NCBI RefSeq assembly: GCF_009192735.1
Contig: NZ_VTFU01000002.1
Location: 496,001-560,000 of the forward strand
Direction: 5' to 3'
DNA length: 64,000 bases
Origin: Arthrobacter gandavensis
GTDB taxonomy: Bacteria > Actinomycetota > Actinomycetes > Actinomycetales > Micrococcaceae
Both the position numbers and the translations under genes were made by a program. The notes beneath the pieces are model-generated. The model saw nothing but the letters and a program-made list of their open reading frames with translations, was not told the DNA's origin and searched no databases. Positions 26,088 to 34,966 of this stretch are shown here, in pieces. The stretch's first letter is position 1; every line of letters begins with the position of its first letter.

Positions 26088-27464
26088 GTGACAGATTCAC
26101 CGCAGCACCCGGCGGGTGCGTTGATGGGTGGACGCTACCGTCTGCAGGAGAAAGTTGGCGCCGGTTCCATGGGGACCGTTTACCGCGCCCGGGATGAGTT
26201 CCTGGACCGCGATGTGGCGGTCAAGGTTCTGCGCTCCGCCGCAGCCACCCCCGAGGAACAGCAGCAGACCGATGCCGAGGCGAAAATCCTGGCCCGGCTG
26301 AATCACCACAGCTTGGTCACGCTGCTGGATGCCGGATCTCAGACGATGGAATTCGGCGGTCAACAGGTGTACCTGGTGATGGAGCTGGTGGACGGAACCG
26401 ATCTCCGCCGCCGGCTGCAGGACGGCACCCTTGCGCCCCGCCAAGTGGCCCAGCTGGGATATGACCTGGCGGTTGGCCTGGATTACATGCACGATGCCGG
26501 CGTCATTCACCGGGACGTCAAACCGGCCAACATCATGCTTTTTGACTACCGGCGCGATGAGGCCCGGCTGCGGGCCAAGCTCACGGATTTCGGCGTCGCA
26601 CTGTTTGCGGGCGACCCGCAGCCGCAGAACGGGACCTTCACCGGCTCTGCCGCCTATATGAGTCCGGAGCAGGCCCGCGGGGATGCCATCGGCACGCCGT
26701 CTGACATTTATTCGCTGGGGCTGGTCCTGCTGCAGTGCATGACCGGCGCACCTGCATACCCGGGCCCGGCGCTGGAGAGTGCCGTCGCACGCCTCCTGCG
26801 GCCCCCTGCCATCCCCGCGGCCATGGAGGAGGGGTTCCGGGTGCTCCTGCGGCAAATGACCGCCCTGGAGCCGCTGGAGCGTCCGTCCGCCCACGAAGCG
26901 TCGCTGGCACTGTATGAGCTTGCGGTTGCCCCTCGTGCCCGGCACCGGGGAACTCCGCCGCTGATCCCGACGGATGAAGCCGAGCGGCTGGAAGCGGTGC
27001 ACCGTTACAACCTGCTGGACACCCCGCCGGACGGTTCCTTTGACCGCATCACCGCCCTGGCCGCTCGCCTGTTCTCGGTTCCCGTGGCGATCGTCAGCGT
27101 GGTCGACACAGACCGCATCTGGTTCAAGTCCCACCACGGCACCGACGTGGAGCAGATCGGCCGGGATCCCGGACTGTGTGCCTCGGCCATCCTGCAGGAC
27201 GAGGCATGGGTGGTGTCCGATGCGCGGGCCGATCCGCGTGCGCTGGCCAATCCCCTGGTTGCGGGCGGGTTTGGGCTGCAGTTTTACGCTGGAGTCCCGC
27301 TGCACAGCCGGGACGGGCACAATCTGGGCACTCTGTGCATCCTGGACCGGGAGCCCCGCGAGTTTTCGGACAGCGACATCCGCACCCTCGAAGACCTCGC
27401 CGCGATTGTCATGAATGACTTGGAATTGAGGCTCGAGGGACAGCGCATGCTCTCCGCCTCCTAA
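26088..27464 (+). CDS. soluble Ser/Thr protein kinase fused to a GAF domain
   Basis: 458 residues. Kinase domain about 15-280: GAGSMGTVYRA (P-loop), VAVK with Lys46, VIHRDVKPAN with Asp143, LTDFGVAL at 165-172, and GSAAYMSPEQA. GAF domain about 310-450 (LLDTPPDGSFDRITALAARLF, VVDTDRIWFKSHHG, PLHSRDGHNLGTLCILD), a small-molecule or light/redox sensor fold. No membrane segment or PASTA repeats, so it is a cytoplasmic kinase, unlike PknB. GTG 26088 has only a weak ribosome binding site; a TAGGAT at 26064-26069 could be its -10 box. An ATG 12 codons in is possible. Confidence 0.87.
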   Translation: MTDSPQHPAGALMGGRYRLQEKVGAGSMGTVYRARDEFLDRDVAVKVLRSAAATPEEQQQTDAEAKILARLNHHSLVTLLDAGSQTMEFGGQQVYLVMELVDGTDLRRRLQDGTLAPRQVAQLGYDLAVGLDYMHDAGVIHRDVKPANIMLFDYRRDEARLRAKLTDFGVALFAGDPQPQNGTFTGSAAYMSPEQARGDAIGTPSDIYSLGLVLLQCMTGAPAYPGPALESAVARLLRPPAIPAAMEEGFRVLLRQMTALEPLERPSAHEASLALYELAVAPRARHRGTPPLIPTDEAERLEAVHRYNLLDTPPDGSFDRITALAARLFSVPVAIVSVVDTDRIWFKSHHGTDVEQIGRDPGLCASAILQDEAWVVSDARADPRALANPLVAGGFGLQFYAGVPLHSRDGHNLGTLCILDREPREFSDSDIRTLEDLAAIVMNDLELRLEGQRMLSAS

Positions 27465-27493
27465 CCCCGGCGGCACAAACCCCGGCACGGCAA

Positions 27494-27539
27494 AAAGGAA
27501 GGGCGCCTTGCGGATTTCTCCGTAAGGCGCCCTTCCTTT
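27494..27539. terminator. long bidirectional terminator between kinase and helicase genes
   Basis: About 21-bp near-perfect stem (AAAGGAAGGGCGCCTTGCGGA and its complement, one G-U pair) around TTTC, with A and T runs on both sides. It serves convergent genes. Confidence 0.9.
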
Positions 27540-27594
27540 GGTATCAGTGCCGCCATGCCCCGGATTTCCAGGGCGGGGCGGCTACCGGTGTTTC

Positions 27595-29511
27595 CTAGTC
27601 GCGGAAACGCGGCTGGCGGGTACCGGCCGGCTTGAAGCCGCCGCGGTCGCCGTCGCGCTTCTTGAAACCGCCGCGGTCGCTGCCGCGGTCGCTGGCGCTG
27701 CGGTCGCCGAAGGAGCGCTCACCGTCGCGCCGCTTGAAATCCTTCTTGAAGCCGCCGCGGTCGCCGCGGTCATTGAAGCCGCCGCTTTCGCGGTCGCGGT
27801 TCGGCTTGCGGCCGTTGTCCAGCTCGAGGTGGATCAGCTCGCCGCCGATCCGGGTGCGGGACAGGGCGCGCAGCTGGTCCTGGCTGAGGTCGGCCGGGAG
27901 TTCAACGAGCGTGTGGTCGGCGCGGATGTCAATGCCGCCGATCTGAGCGGAGGAGAGTCCGCCTTCGTTGGCGATGGCGCCAACAATGGAGCCGGGCATG
28001 ACGCGCTGGCGGCGGCCGACGGCGATGCGGTACGTTGCATTGCCTTCGGTCAGCGGGCGTGTCGGGCCGCGGGACCCGTTGCCGTCATTGCGGCCTTCGG
28101 AGCGCTCGCGCTGGCGGGCCGGTGCCTGCGGAATTTCTTCCATCAGCAGCGGGCGGCCGCCCTGGGCCATGACGGCCAGTGCAGCGGCGACTTCCTCCGC
28201 GGTGACTTCGTGCTCGGCGAGGTAGTTCGTGACCAGGTCGCGGAAGACCGAGACGTCTTCGGACGCCAGGGTTTCGGTGATCTGCTCGGAGAACTTCGCG
28301 AGGCGCTTGTTGTTCACGATGTCGATGCTCGGAAGCTGCATGTGCTCAACCGGCTGGCGGGTGGCCTTTTCGATGGCCCGCAGCAGGTACTTCTCACGCG
28401 GGGTCATGAAGAGGATCGCGTCGCCGGTGCGTCCTGCGCGGCCCGTACGGCCGATGCGGTGGACGTAGGACTCGGTGTCGTGCGGGATGTCGTAGTTGAT
28501 GACGTGGCTGATGCGCTCAACGTCAAGACCGCGGGCGGCGACGTCGGTGGCAACCAGGATGTCGATCTTGCCGCTGCGCAGGGCTTCGACGGTGCGCTCG
28601 CGCTGCTGCTGCGGGATGTCACCGTTGATGGCTGCGGCCTGGTAACCGCGGGCCTTGAGCTTGTCAGCCAGGTCCTCGGTTGCCATCTTGGTGCGGACGA
28701 AGGCGATAACGCCGTCGTAGTCTTCGCTTTCCAGGATGCGGGTCATCGCGTCCAGCTTGTGCGGGCCCATGACCTGCACGTAGCGCTGGCGGGTGTTCGC
28801 ACCGGTGGTCGTCTTGGACTTGACCGTGATTTCCGCCGGGTTGTTCAGGTACTTCTTGGCGATCTTGCGGATTGCGCCGGGCATGGTGGCGGAGAACAGT
28901 GCCACCTGCTTGTCGGCGGGCGTGGTCGCCAGGATCTGCTCAACGTCTTCAGCGAAGCCCATGCGGAGCATTTCGTCGGCCTCGTCCAGCACCAGGTACT
29001 GGAGGTTGGACAGGTCAAGGGAACCCTTGGAGATGTGGTCGATGACGCGGCCCGGGGTACCGACGACAACCTGGGCACCGCGGCGCAGGCCGGCGAGCTG
29101 GGGGCCGTAGGCGGATCCGCCGTAGACGGGCAGGACGGTGAAGTTGTCCATGTGCTTGGCGTAGGAAGCGAAAGCTTCAGCGGACTGGAGGGCCAGTTCG
29201 CGGGTCGGGGCCAGGACGAGGATCTGGGTGTCCTTGGTGGCGGGCAGGCCGGCCATCAGGGACAGGGCGGGGACCGCGAAGGCGGCGGTCTTGCCGGTTC
29301 CGGTCTGCGCCAGGCCGACGACGTCGCGGCCTTCAAGCAGGAGGGGAATGGTGGCGGCCTGGATCGGGGAAGGCTTTTCGTAGCCTACGTCCACCAGTGC
29401 CTGCAGAACGCGCGGGTCCAGACCGAAGTCGGTGAAAAGAACCTGGTTCTCTTCAGCTGCTTCGGGAGCGGCGGTTGCTGCGGTTTCGGTGTTTTCTACA
29501 GAGTCAAGCAA
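27595..29511 (-). CDS. deaD: DEAD-box RNA helicase with DbpA-type RNA-binding domain
   Basis: 638 residues. Helicase core: Q motif GYEKPSPIQAATI, AQTGTGKT at 69-76, APTRELA, GTPGRVIDH, VLDEADEML, SATMP, and the second domain ending HRIGRTGRAGRTG. Near residue 490-565 a DbpA-like RNA-binding domain (RIAVGRRQRVMPGSIVGAIANE). The C-terminal 70 residues are Arg/Gly/Asp-rich repeats (DRGGFKK) typical of RNA-binding tails. It unwinds structured RNA in ribosome assembly and cold adaptation. Start is TTG 29511, preceded by GAGG; a long AT-containing leader upstream hints at cold regulation. Confidence 0.92.
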   Translation of the reverse strand: MLDSVENTETAATAAPEAAEENQVLFTDFGLDPRVLQALVDVGYEKPSPIQAATIPLLLEGRDVVGLAQTGTGKTAAFAVPALSLMAGLPATKDTQILVLAPTRELALQSAEAFASYAKHMDNFTVLPVYGGSAYGPQLAGLRRGAQVVVGTPGRVIDHISKGSLDLSNLQYLVLDEADEMLRMGFAEDVEQILATTPADKQVALFSATMPGAIRKIAKKYLNNPAEITVKSKTTTGANTRQRYVQVMGPHKLDAMTRILESEDYDGVIAFVRTKMATEDLADKLKARGYQAAAINGDIPQQQRERTVEALRSGKIDILVATDVAARGLDVERISHVINYDIPHDTESYVHRIGRTGRAGRTGDAILFMTPREKYLLRAIEKATRQPVEHMQLPSIDIVNNKRLAKFSEQITETLASEDVSVFRDLVTNYLAEHEVTAEEVAAALAVMAQGGRPLLMEEIPQAPARQRERSEGRNDGNGSRGPTRPLTEGNATYRIAVGRRQRVMPGSIVGAIANEGGLSSAQIGGIDIRADHTLVELPADLSQDQLRALSRTRIGGELIHLELDNGRKPNRDRESGGFNDRGDRGGFKKDFKRRDGERSFGDRSASDRGSDRGGFKKRDGDRGGFKPAGTRQPRFRD

Positions 29512-29918
29512 AAGAAATAATCCTCATTCATTGGGACCGCGCGGCCATTTCGGCCGCAGGACGTAAGTCCGGCGCTGTTGCAATCCCATGGCAGGACTTT
29601 CCGTCACAGCTGTAGGCCAATTTCACTGGATTGTGACGTGGGCCGGTGTGACGATTTCTTTGCCGGCGCTCCCAAAAGATGAATCTGCCCGCATTCGAAA
29701 ACGCGAGCCCCAACACAACGTACCTAACGATCAGAAACCGCAGGAAAATAAGGGAATACCGGAGTGGGGGATGTTTCAAGTGTACGGCATGCAGGGACCG
29801 CGCGGTCCATATGGGGCGGTGAGCTTGGGCACAGCAGCCACAAGTTGCCGCGATACGGCCCCGTCATGCCGGGCCCCGGAGCCGTTATTTGGCCATGGCT
29901 TCTATCTGGACATGGCTT
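29512..29918. other. non-coding gap between helicase and MOSC gene
   Basis: About 400 nt with no convincing gene. It should contain the deaD promoter and leader, with relatively AT-rich stretches near 29620-29680 and 29735-29770. Three TGTGAC/GTCACA motifs at about 29604, 29632 and 29647 recall CRP-type half-sites but do not form a proper palindrome. At its right end is the 17-bp tandem repeat. I see no clear -10 or -35 pair. Confidence 0.5.
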
Positions 29919-29937
29919 CTACCTGGACATGGCTTCG
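29894..29937 (-). repeat. 17-bp tandem repeat at the 3' end of the MOSC gene
   Basis: Two full 17-bp units (CATGGCTTCTATCTGGA with one difference) and a partial third. The stop codon of the MOSC gene falls in the junction (..ATGTCCAGG TAG). It looks like a short recent duplication. Confidence 0.75.
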
Positions 29938-30578
29938 CGGGCTGCAAGGGTACGCAGCACCTTACGCATTTCCGGAGACAGCGTCACATCTCCCCCGGCG
30001 GCCGCGCCGGCCAGCCGGCGGGCCTGCTCCGGAGCCAGTCCGCGGAACACATCCCCAGAGGTGACGCCGTGCTCCGGCCGGTGGATCACGGAAACGGTGT
30101 CACCGGCGGAGACACTGCCGGCCCGCACAACCCGCAAATACGTTCCGGTCCGGCCGGCCTCGGCGAACCGGACGACCCAGCGCGGCTGCTTCATCCGGGC
30201 GGCGAAATTGCGGCACGGAGTCCGGGGGCAGGTCACCTCCAGCACGGTCTTAGCGCCAATCTGCCAGCGCTCACCGATCACGGCCTCAGAGACCGCGACG
30301 CCGGCGGTGCGCAGGTTCTCGCCAAAGAGTCCCGGCGGTATCTCCGTTCCCAGTTCCGCCGCCCAATAGTCAGCGTCCTCCTGGGAGTAGGCGTACACAG
30401 CCTTGGACTCGCCGCCGTGGTGCTTGCGGCTGGCCTGGACATCTCCGCTCAGCCCGAGCGCGTGCACCCGAACCGGTCCGTCCACCGGACGCTTGTCGAT
30501 GGCGGTTACGCCGGTGGCGTCTGAGGTGGGCAACAATTCATGGACGCGGCATACAGCCAGCAGGGTTCCGGAGCTCAT
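29919..30578 (-). CDS. MOSC-domain protein (YiiM-like)
   Basis: 219 residues. MOSC proteins resemble the C-terminal sulfur-carrier domain of molybdenum cofactor sulfurases and often detoxify N-hydroxylated compounds or move sulfur. Motifs: LGLSGDVQASRKHHGGESKAVYAY and the conserved Cys in VTCPRTPCRNFAARM. The start was set at ATG 30578 because TAGGAT lies 7 nt upstream, leaving the alternative ATG at 30587 inside the promoter. The C-terminal helix region LTPEQARRL-type is present in the YiiM group. The gene ends in a 17-bp tandem duplication. Confidence 0.83.
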   Translation of the reverse strand: MSSGTLLAVCRVHELLPTSDATGVTAIDKRPVDGPVRVHALGLSGDVQASRKHHGGESKAVYAYSQEDADYWAAELGTEIPPGLFGENLRTAGVAVSEAVIGERWQIGAKTVLEVTCPRTPCRNFAARMKQPRWVVRFAEAGRTGTYLRVVRAGSVSAGDTVSVIHRPEHGVTSGDVFRGLAPEQARRLAGAAAGGDVTLSPEMRKVLRTLAAREAMSR

Positions 30579-30666
30579 GCGGATCATCCTACGATCCTGC
30601 GGTCACTGCAGCAGGTAATCCCCGTTGAACTTCTCGACCGGACCCAGCCCGCCAGGTTCCCGCAGG

Positions 30667-31968
30667 CTAGGGCCGGAGGTCCTTCAGCTGCTGCGGCTGC
30701 TGGATACTCAGCCGGACCGGTTGTTTCCACCAGCGCGGCGGCCGTTTCTTCCACAGAAGAACCGTCCACCAGGCCATCATGGCCAGGCCCCAGAACGCTC
30801 CAATGCTGGAGAGCATGAGCCACGGGGCCGGTTCCTGGGAATCCAGGTTGGGGGCACCCATCAGCGCGCCGATTGTCTTCGGCGAGACCAGGAACACCAC
30901 AACCCCCGAGGCAAGCAGGGCAATGCCGGTTTTCCTCATGCCGGTGCCCTTTGCGGTGAGCTCCGCGATGTTTCGTCCCAGGACCGGGAGGAAGAGGGCC
31001 ACCCATACCCAGTGGTGCGACCATGACACCGGTGAAATCAGCAGCATCGCCAGGGCAGTCGCCGCCAGCGCCGTGAATCCGTCACCGTTGATGCCGGCCA
31101 GCCGGATGATGACGACCGCGGCTGCCACGCACGCCAGCGAAAGCAGCAGCCAGGGCAGGTCCACCGGGAAATCCGGGCCGGCGAAGTGAAGGATGGCGCC
31201 CTTGATGCCCAGGTTGTCCACGTAACCGGCACCGCCAATCCGGGAGGTGTCGGGAAGCAGCTCAAGCCAGTACGTGCGCGATTCGCGCGGCAGGATGAGG
31301 AAGCCCAGCGCAAAAGTGGAAAGGAAGCCAAACGTCATGTTGCGCAGTCCCCGCCAGTCGCCCCGGGCAAGGTAGTACAGGCCGAAAACCAGCGGTGTCA
31401 GTTTCAGGCCGGCGGCGATGCCGGTCAGGAGGCCGGTGGGCCAGCTGTCGCGCTTGATCAGGAAGTCGGCGAGGATCAGTCCGAACAGCAGGATGTTGAT
31501 TTGTCCGAAGGCCAGTGTTTCCCGCCAGGGGCCGAGCAGCACCACGAACCCGAAGGCGGCCACCGTCAGCGGCCGCAGCCAGGGGTGGGTGAGGACCGCC
31601 CGCACGTTCGTCTGCCCTGCGGCATAGGCCACGCCGTATCCGGCGGTGGCGGCGGCTATCAGCAGCGAAATGCCGGTGAAGATGTTCAGCCCCAGGGTTG
31701 GTCCGAAGGGCGCCAGAACTGCGAAAACCAGGGCGGCAAACGGCGGATAGGTAAAGAGCAGGCTGCTGCCGTCCCGGTACTGCAGTTCCTTGGTGTAAAG
31801 CTGCCCGCCGGCGTCGAGCACGCTCTGCCCGCCGGACAGATAGACGCTGGAATCCAGGCCGTGCCATGGCGAAAGGATAAACGCCGTGGCCGTCATGGCT
31901 GCCGCCGCAGCGACTGCTGCAAGAGTCAATGCCAGCCGGACCATCCCGGATCGGGTCTTCTGGCCCAT
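30667..31968 (-). CDS. GT87-like polyprenol-phosphate-mannose-dependent mannosyltransferase
   Basis: 433 residues with about 11 membrane segments. The first loop LSPWHGLDSSVYLSGGQSVLDAGGQLYT carries the conserved Asp of GT-C glycosyltransferases of the GT87 (DUF2029) type, and SPVSWSHHWVWVALFLPV is a family signature. In mycobacteria such proteins add alpha-1,2-mannose to lipoglycans outside the membrane. The same role (lipomannan-type glycan) is inferred here. ATG 31968 follows GGGAGAATC. It is divergent from the amidohydrolase, 126 nt away. Confidence 0.86.
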   Translation of the reverse strand: MGQKTRSGMVRLALTLAAVAAAAAMTATAFILSPWHGLDSSVYLSGGQSVLDAGGQLYTKELQYRDGSSLLFTYPPFAALVFAVLAPFGPTLGLNIFTGISLLIAAATAGYGVAYAAGQTNVRAVLTHPWLRPLTVAAFGFVVLLGPWRETLAFGQINILLFGLILADFLIKRDSWPTGLLTGIAAGLKLTPLVFGLYYLARGDWRGLRNMTFGFLSTFALGFLILPRESRTYWLELLPDTSRIGGAGYVDNLGIKGAILHFAGPDFPVDLPWLLLSLACVAAAVVIIRLAGINGDGFTALAATALAMLLISPVSWSHHWVWVALFLPVLGRNIAELTAKGTGMRKTGIALLASGVVVFLVSPKTIGALMGAPNLDSQEPAPWLMLSSIGAFWGLAMMAWWTVLLWKKRPPRWWKQPVRLSIQQPQQLKDLRP

Positions 31969-32094
31969 GATTCTCCCTGCACTACAACCGGCTCGCTACG
32001 TACCGTGCAAGTCTACCGGCGGGGCGTGCCTGCGCAGCCTTCCAGACGCGCAGGATAGGCTTGGCCCACTCGATCCGACCTCGGAAGGTAGCTC

Positions 32095-33276
32095 ATGCCC
32101 GCACCTGTTTTCGCCATCGTCAACGCCCGCATCGTCCCCGTCACTGCTCCGGCCTTCACCGGCACACTCCTGGTGGCGGACGGAAAGATTTCGGAACTGG
32201 GTCCCGGCGTCAGCGTTCCGGAAGGGGCGGAGGTGCTCGACGCAGGCGGCAAGTGGCTGCTGCCCGGGCTGGTGGATGCCCACACCCACCTGGGCGTGCA
32301 TGAGGAGGGTGAAGGGTGGGCCGGCAACGACACCAATGAGATGACCGACCCCGTGATGGCGGGAGTCCGTGCGCTGGACGGAGTGAACCCCGACGATCTG
32401 GGGTTCGACGACGCCTTGGCCGGCGGTGTCACCGCGGTGAACATCAATCCCGGTTCCGGCAATCCCATCGGCGGACTGGCCGTGGCGCTGCACACCCACG
32501 GACGCTACGTCGAGGAAATGATCCTCCGCTCCCCCAGCGGCCTGAAATCGGCGCTCGGCGAGAACCCGAAGCGGGTGTACAGCGACAAGAAGCAAACCCC
32601 CTCCACCCGGCTGGGCACCGCGCTGGTGATCCGCAAGGCCTTCATGGACGCGCAGAACCACATGGGCAAGAACGACGACGACGCCCGCGACCCCCAGCTC
32701 GAGGCCCTCGCCATGGTGCTGCGCCGGGAGATCCCGTGGCGCCAGCACGCCCACCGCGCCGATGACATTGGCACCGCCCTGCGGCTGGCCGACGAGTTCG
32801 GCTACGACCTGGTCCTGGACCACGGCACCGAGGCCCATCTGCTGGCCGATGTGCTGGCCGAGCGCGGCGTGCCGGTCCTGATCGGTCCGCTGTTCACCAC
32901 CCGTTCCAAGGTGGAGCTGCGCCAGCGCAGCCTGGAGAACCCCGGCAAGCTCGCCGAAGCCGGCGTGGAAATCTCCATCATCACCGATCACCCGGTGGTG
33001 CCGATCAATTTCCTGATCTACCAAGCGGCCCTGGCCATGAAGGAAGGACTGGACCGGGAAACGGCGCTGCGCTCCGTCACCATTAACCCGGCCAAGGTCC
33101 TGGGCCTGGCGGACCGCATCGGTTCGCTGGAGACGGGCAAGGATGCCGACATCGTGCTGTGGAGCGGGGATCCGCTCGACGTGATGCAGCGGGCGCTTAC
33201 TGTGTGGATCGGCGGCCGCGAGGTCTACCGCTACGACACCGAAACACGCACGCCAGTGGTGGCTGACCGCCGGTGA
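32095..33276 (+). CDS. amidohydrolase family protein
   Basis: 393 residues of the imidazolonepropionase-like amidohydrolase group: N-terminal LPGLVDAHTHLGVHEEGEGW with the metal-binding HTH, later WRQHAHRADDI, LVLDHGTEAHL and IITDHPVVPINFL with the catalytic Asp. The segment TDHPVVP is characteristic of a group often found in actinobacteria, archaea and thermophiles with unknown substrate. The C-terminal ATKVLGLADRIGS-type segment and WSGDPLDV close the sandwich domain. The next gene overlaps its stop (GTGA). GGAAGGTAG precedes the ATG. Confidence 0.87.
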   Translation: MPAPVFAIVNARIVPVTAPAFTGTLLVADGKISELGPGVSVPEGAEVLDAGGKWLLPGLVDAHTHLGVHEEGEGWAGNDTNEMTDPVMAGVRALDGVNPDDLGFDDALAGGVTAVNINPGSGNPIGGLAVALHTHGRYVEEMILRSPSGLKSALGENPKRVYSDKKQTPSTRLGTALVIRKAFMDAQNHMGKNDDDARDPQLEALAMVLRREIPWRQHAHRADDIGTALRLADEFGYDLVLDHGTEAHLLADVLAERGVPVLIGPLFTTRSKVELRQRSLENPGKLAEAGVEISIITDHPVVPINFLIYQAALAMKEGLDRETALRSVTINPAKVLGLADRIGSLETGKDADIVLWSGDPLDVMQRALTVWIGGREVYRYDTETRTPVVADRR

Positions 33277-33719
33277 CCCGGCCAGCACGACGCCGCCCGG
33301 GGGCGGGCGCTCCCCGCACTGCCCGGCCGCCCCTGCCGGCCATCATGCGCGCGGCATCGGCGGCATGGATTGCCGCCGCCGCTCTGGTGGCCGTTGCCGG
33401 CGTTTCCTTCCTGGTGTCGGCCACCACCCAGCACCGCGACGGCGCAGCCCTCACGGCGCTGGCGGTGCTGGTGCTGGGGGTCGCCGCAGTTATCGGGTTT
33501 TGCGTCCTGCGGCTGCGCGCGGGCAAGCGCAGTGCGCGGGAGAGCCTCACGACGGTGGGCCTGATCGTTGGACTTCCGCTGCTGTTCCGCGGCCCGGCAC
33601 TGATCGCGGTCGGCTCGGTGCTGCTCCTGTGCGTGCTGCTGCTGTGGCTTCCCCAAAGCAGCCGCTTCTTCCAGGAACGCGACCCCAAGACCAGGCGCGG
33701 GTTCTTCGGCCGCCGCTAA
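33273..33719 (+). CDS. small membrane protein, coupled to the amidohydrolase
   Basis: 148 residues: a basic Pro/Arg/Ala-rich N-terminus (1-25), then four hydrophobic segments (about 27-47, 58-78, 92-108, 108-125) and a basic tail RDPKTRRGFFGRR. I do not recognise a family. GTG start overlaps the amidohydrolase stop (GTGA). The last codons form one arm of a hairpin (33693-33740) shared with the metB gene downstream. Confidence 0.65.
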   Translation: MTRPARRRPGAGAPRTARPPLPAIMRAASAAWIAAAALVAVAGVSFLVSATTQHRDGAALTALAVLVLGVAAVIGFCVLRLRAGKRSARESLTTVGLIVGLPLLFRGPALIAVGSVLLLCVLLLWLPQSSRFFQERDPKTRRGFFGRR

Positions 33720-33740
33720 GGGGCGAAAGAACCCGCGCCT
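33693..33740. terminator. hairpin between convergent genes
   Basis: Perfect 14-bp arms (AGGCGCGGGTTCTT / AAGAACCCGCGCCT) around a 20-nt loop that contains the stop codon of the membrane protein gene. No T-run; it probably acts on both strands. Confidence 0.5.
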
Positions 33741-33761
33741 GCGGGCAGGACCGAGCCGCGG

Positions 33762-34916
33762 TTAGTCCTCGAGCCCCGCCAGTGCCTGCGCCAGGTCCGC
33801 GATGAGGTCCTCGATGTCCTCGATGCCCACCGAGAGCCGCAGCAGGTTCTCCGGCACCGCCAGCTCCGTCCCCTTTACCGAAGCGTGCGTCATTTCGGAG
33901 GGGTAGTTCATCAGGGACTCCACGCCGCCCAGGGACTCTGCGAGCGTGAATACCCGGGTGGACTCGGCGACCTTCCGGGCCGCGGCTTCGCCTCCCTTGA
34001 AGGACACCGACACCATGCCGCCGAAGTTCTTCATCTGCGCCTTGGCCAAGTCATGGCCGGGGTGGTCCTCCAGCCCCGGGTACAGCACGTTTTCCACGGC
34101 GTGCTGGTCCCGCAGCCAGGTGGCCACGGCCATGGCGTTGGAGGAGTGCCGGTCCATCCGCACGCCCAGGGTCTTCAGCCCGCGGGTGGTCAGCCATGCC
34201 TCCATCGGCGCTGATACGGCGCCCACGGCAAATTGGATGAAGCCAATCTTTTCGGCTGCTTCGCCGTCATTCAGGATGACCGCGCCGCCCACCGCGTCGG
34301 AGTGCCCGCCGATGTACTTGGTGGTGGAATGCACCACGATGTCCGCGCCCAGGGACAGCGGCTGCTGCAGGTACGGTGACGCGAAGGTGTTGTCCACCAC
34401 CAGCCAGGCACCGGCGTCGTGGGCGGCCTGCGCCACGGCGGCAATGTCGGAAATCTTCATCATGGGGTTCGACGGCGTTTCCAGCCACACCATTTTGGTG
34501 TTGCCGGCGGCGATGGCCGCGGTGAGGGCGCCGACGTCGGACATGTCCACGGCCGCGTTGGTGATGCCCCAGCCCGCGAGGACCTTGTTGATCAGCCGGT
34601 AAGTGCCGCCGTAAGCGTCATTGCCGAGCACAATGTGGTCCCCCGGTGCCAGCAGGGCGCGGATCAGCGCATCCTCCGCGGCCAGCCCGGAGCTGAAGGA
34701 AAACGCGTGGGCGCCGCCCTCAAGCGCGGCCAGCTGATGCTGCAGCGCGTCGCGGGTGGGATTGGTGCCGCGGCCGTATTCGTAGCCGTTGCGCAGCTTG
34801 CCAATGCCGTCCTGCGCGTAGGTGGTGCTCTGGTACAGCGCGGGAATGACCGCGCCGGTGGTCGGGTCCGGGTTCTGGCCCGCATGGATGGCGCGGGTGT
34901 TGAAGCCTTCGCTCAT
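33762..34916 (-). CDS. metB: cystathionine gamma-synthase
   Basis: Joins O-succinyl- or O-acetyl-homoserine with cysteine to make cystathionine for methionine synthesis. 384 residues. PLP Lys in HSTTKYIGGHSD; YEYGRGTNPTRDALQ, FSFSSGLAAEDAL, WLETPSNPMMKISDI and GGVESLMNYPSEMTH are PLP gamma-family motifs. Length and motifs also fit cystathionine gamma-lyase; assignment as gamma-synthase is by closest pattern and by the beta-synthase gene directly upstream, though reversed transsulfuration (beta-synthase plus gamma-lyase) would also make biological sense. AAGGAGCACACC precedes ATG. Confidence 0.83.
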   Translation of the reverse strand: MSEGFNTRAIHAGQNPDPTTGAVIPALYQSTTYAQDGIGKLRNGYEYGRGTNPTRDALQHQLAALEGGAHAFSFSSGLAAEDALIRALLAPGDHIVLGNDAYGGTYRLINKVLAGWGITNAAVDMSDVGALTAAIAAGNTKMVWLETPSNPMMKISDIAAVAQAAHDAGAWLVVDNTFASPYLQQPLSLGADIVVHSTTKYIGGHSDAVGGAVILNDGEAAEKIGFIQFAVGAVSAPMEAWLTTRGLKTLGVRMDRHSSNAMAVATWLRDQHAVENVLYPGLEDHPGHDLAKAQMKNFGGMVSVSFKGGEAAARKVAESTRVFTLAESLGGVESLMNYPSEMTHASVKGTELAVPENLLRLSVGIEDIEDLIADLAQALAGLED

Positions 34917-34966
34917 GGTGTGCTCCTTGCTCGGTGCTTGCTCGGTGGCTGACTCGGTGCCGGCTG

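Noticed and set aside
27600-27790. Repetitive DNA near the helicase 3' end
   Set aside because: Explained by Arg/Gly-rich RNA-binding tail codons.
27538-29520. 660-codon ORF antisense to deaD
   Set aside because: It mirrors the helicase gene, is Val/Ala/Gly/Asp-rich low complexity and has no domain; such long antisense frames come from GC-rich codon bias.
29588-30064. 158-codon ORF over the helicase-MOSC gap
   Set aside because: It overlaps the MOSC gene antisense and is driven by the 17-bp repeat; no ribosome binding site or domain.
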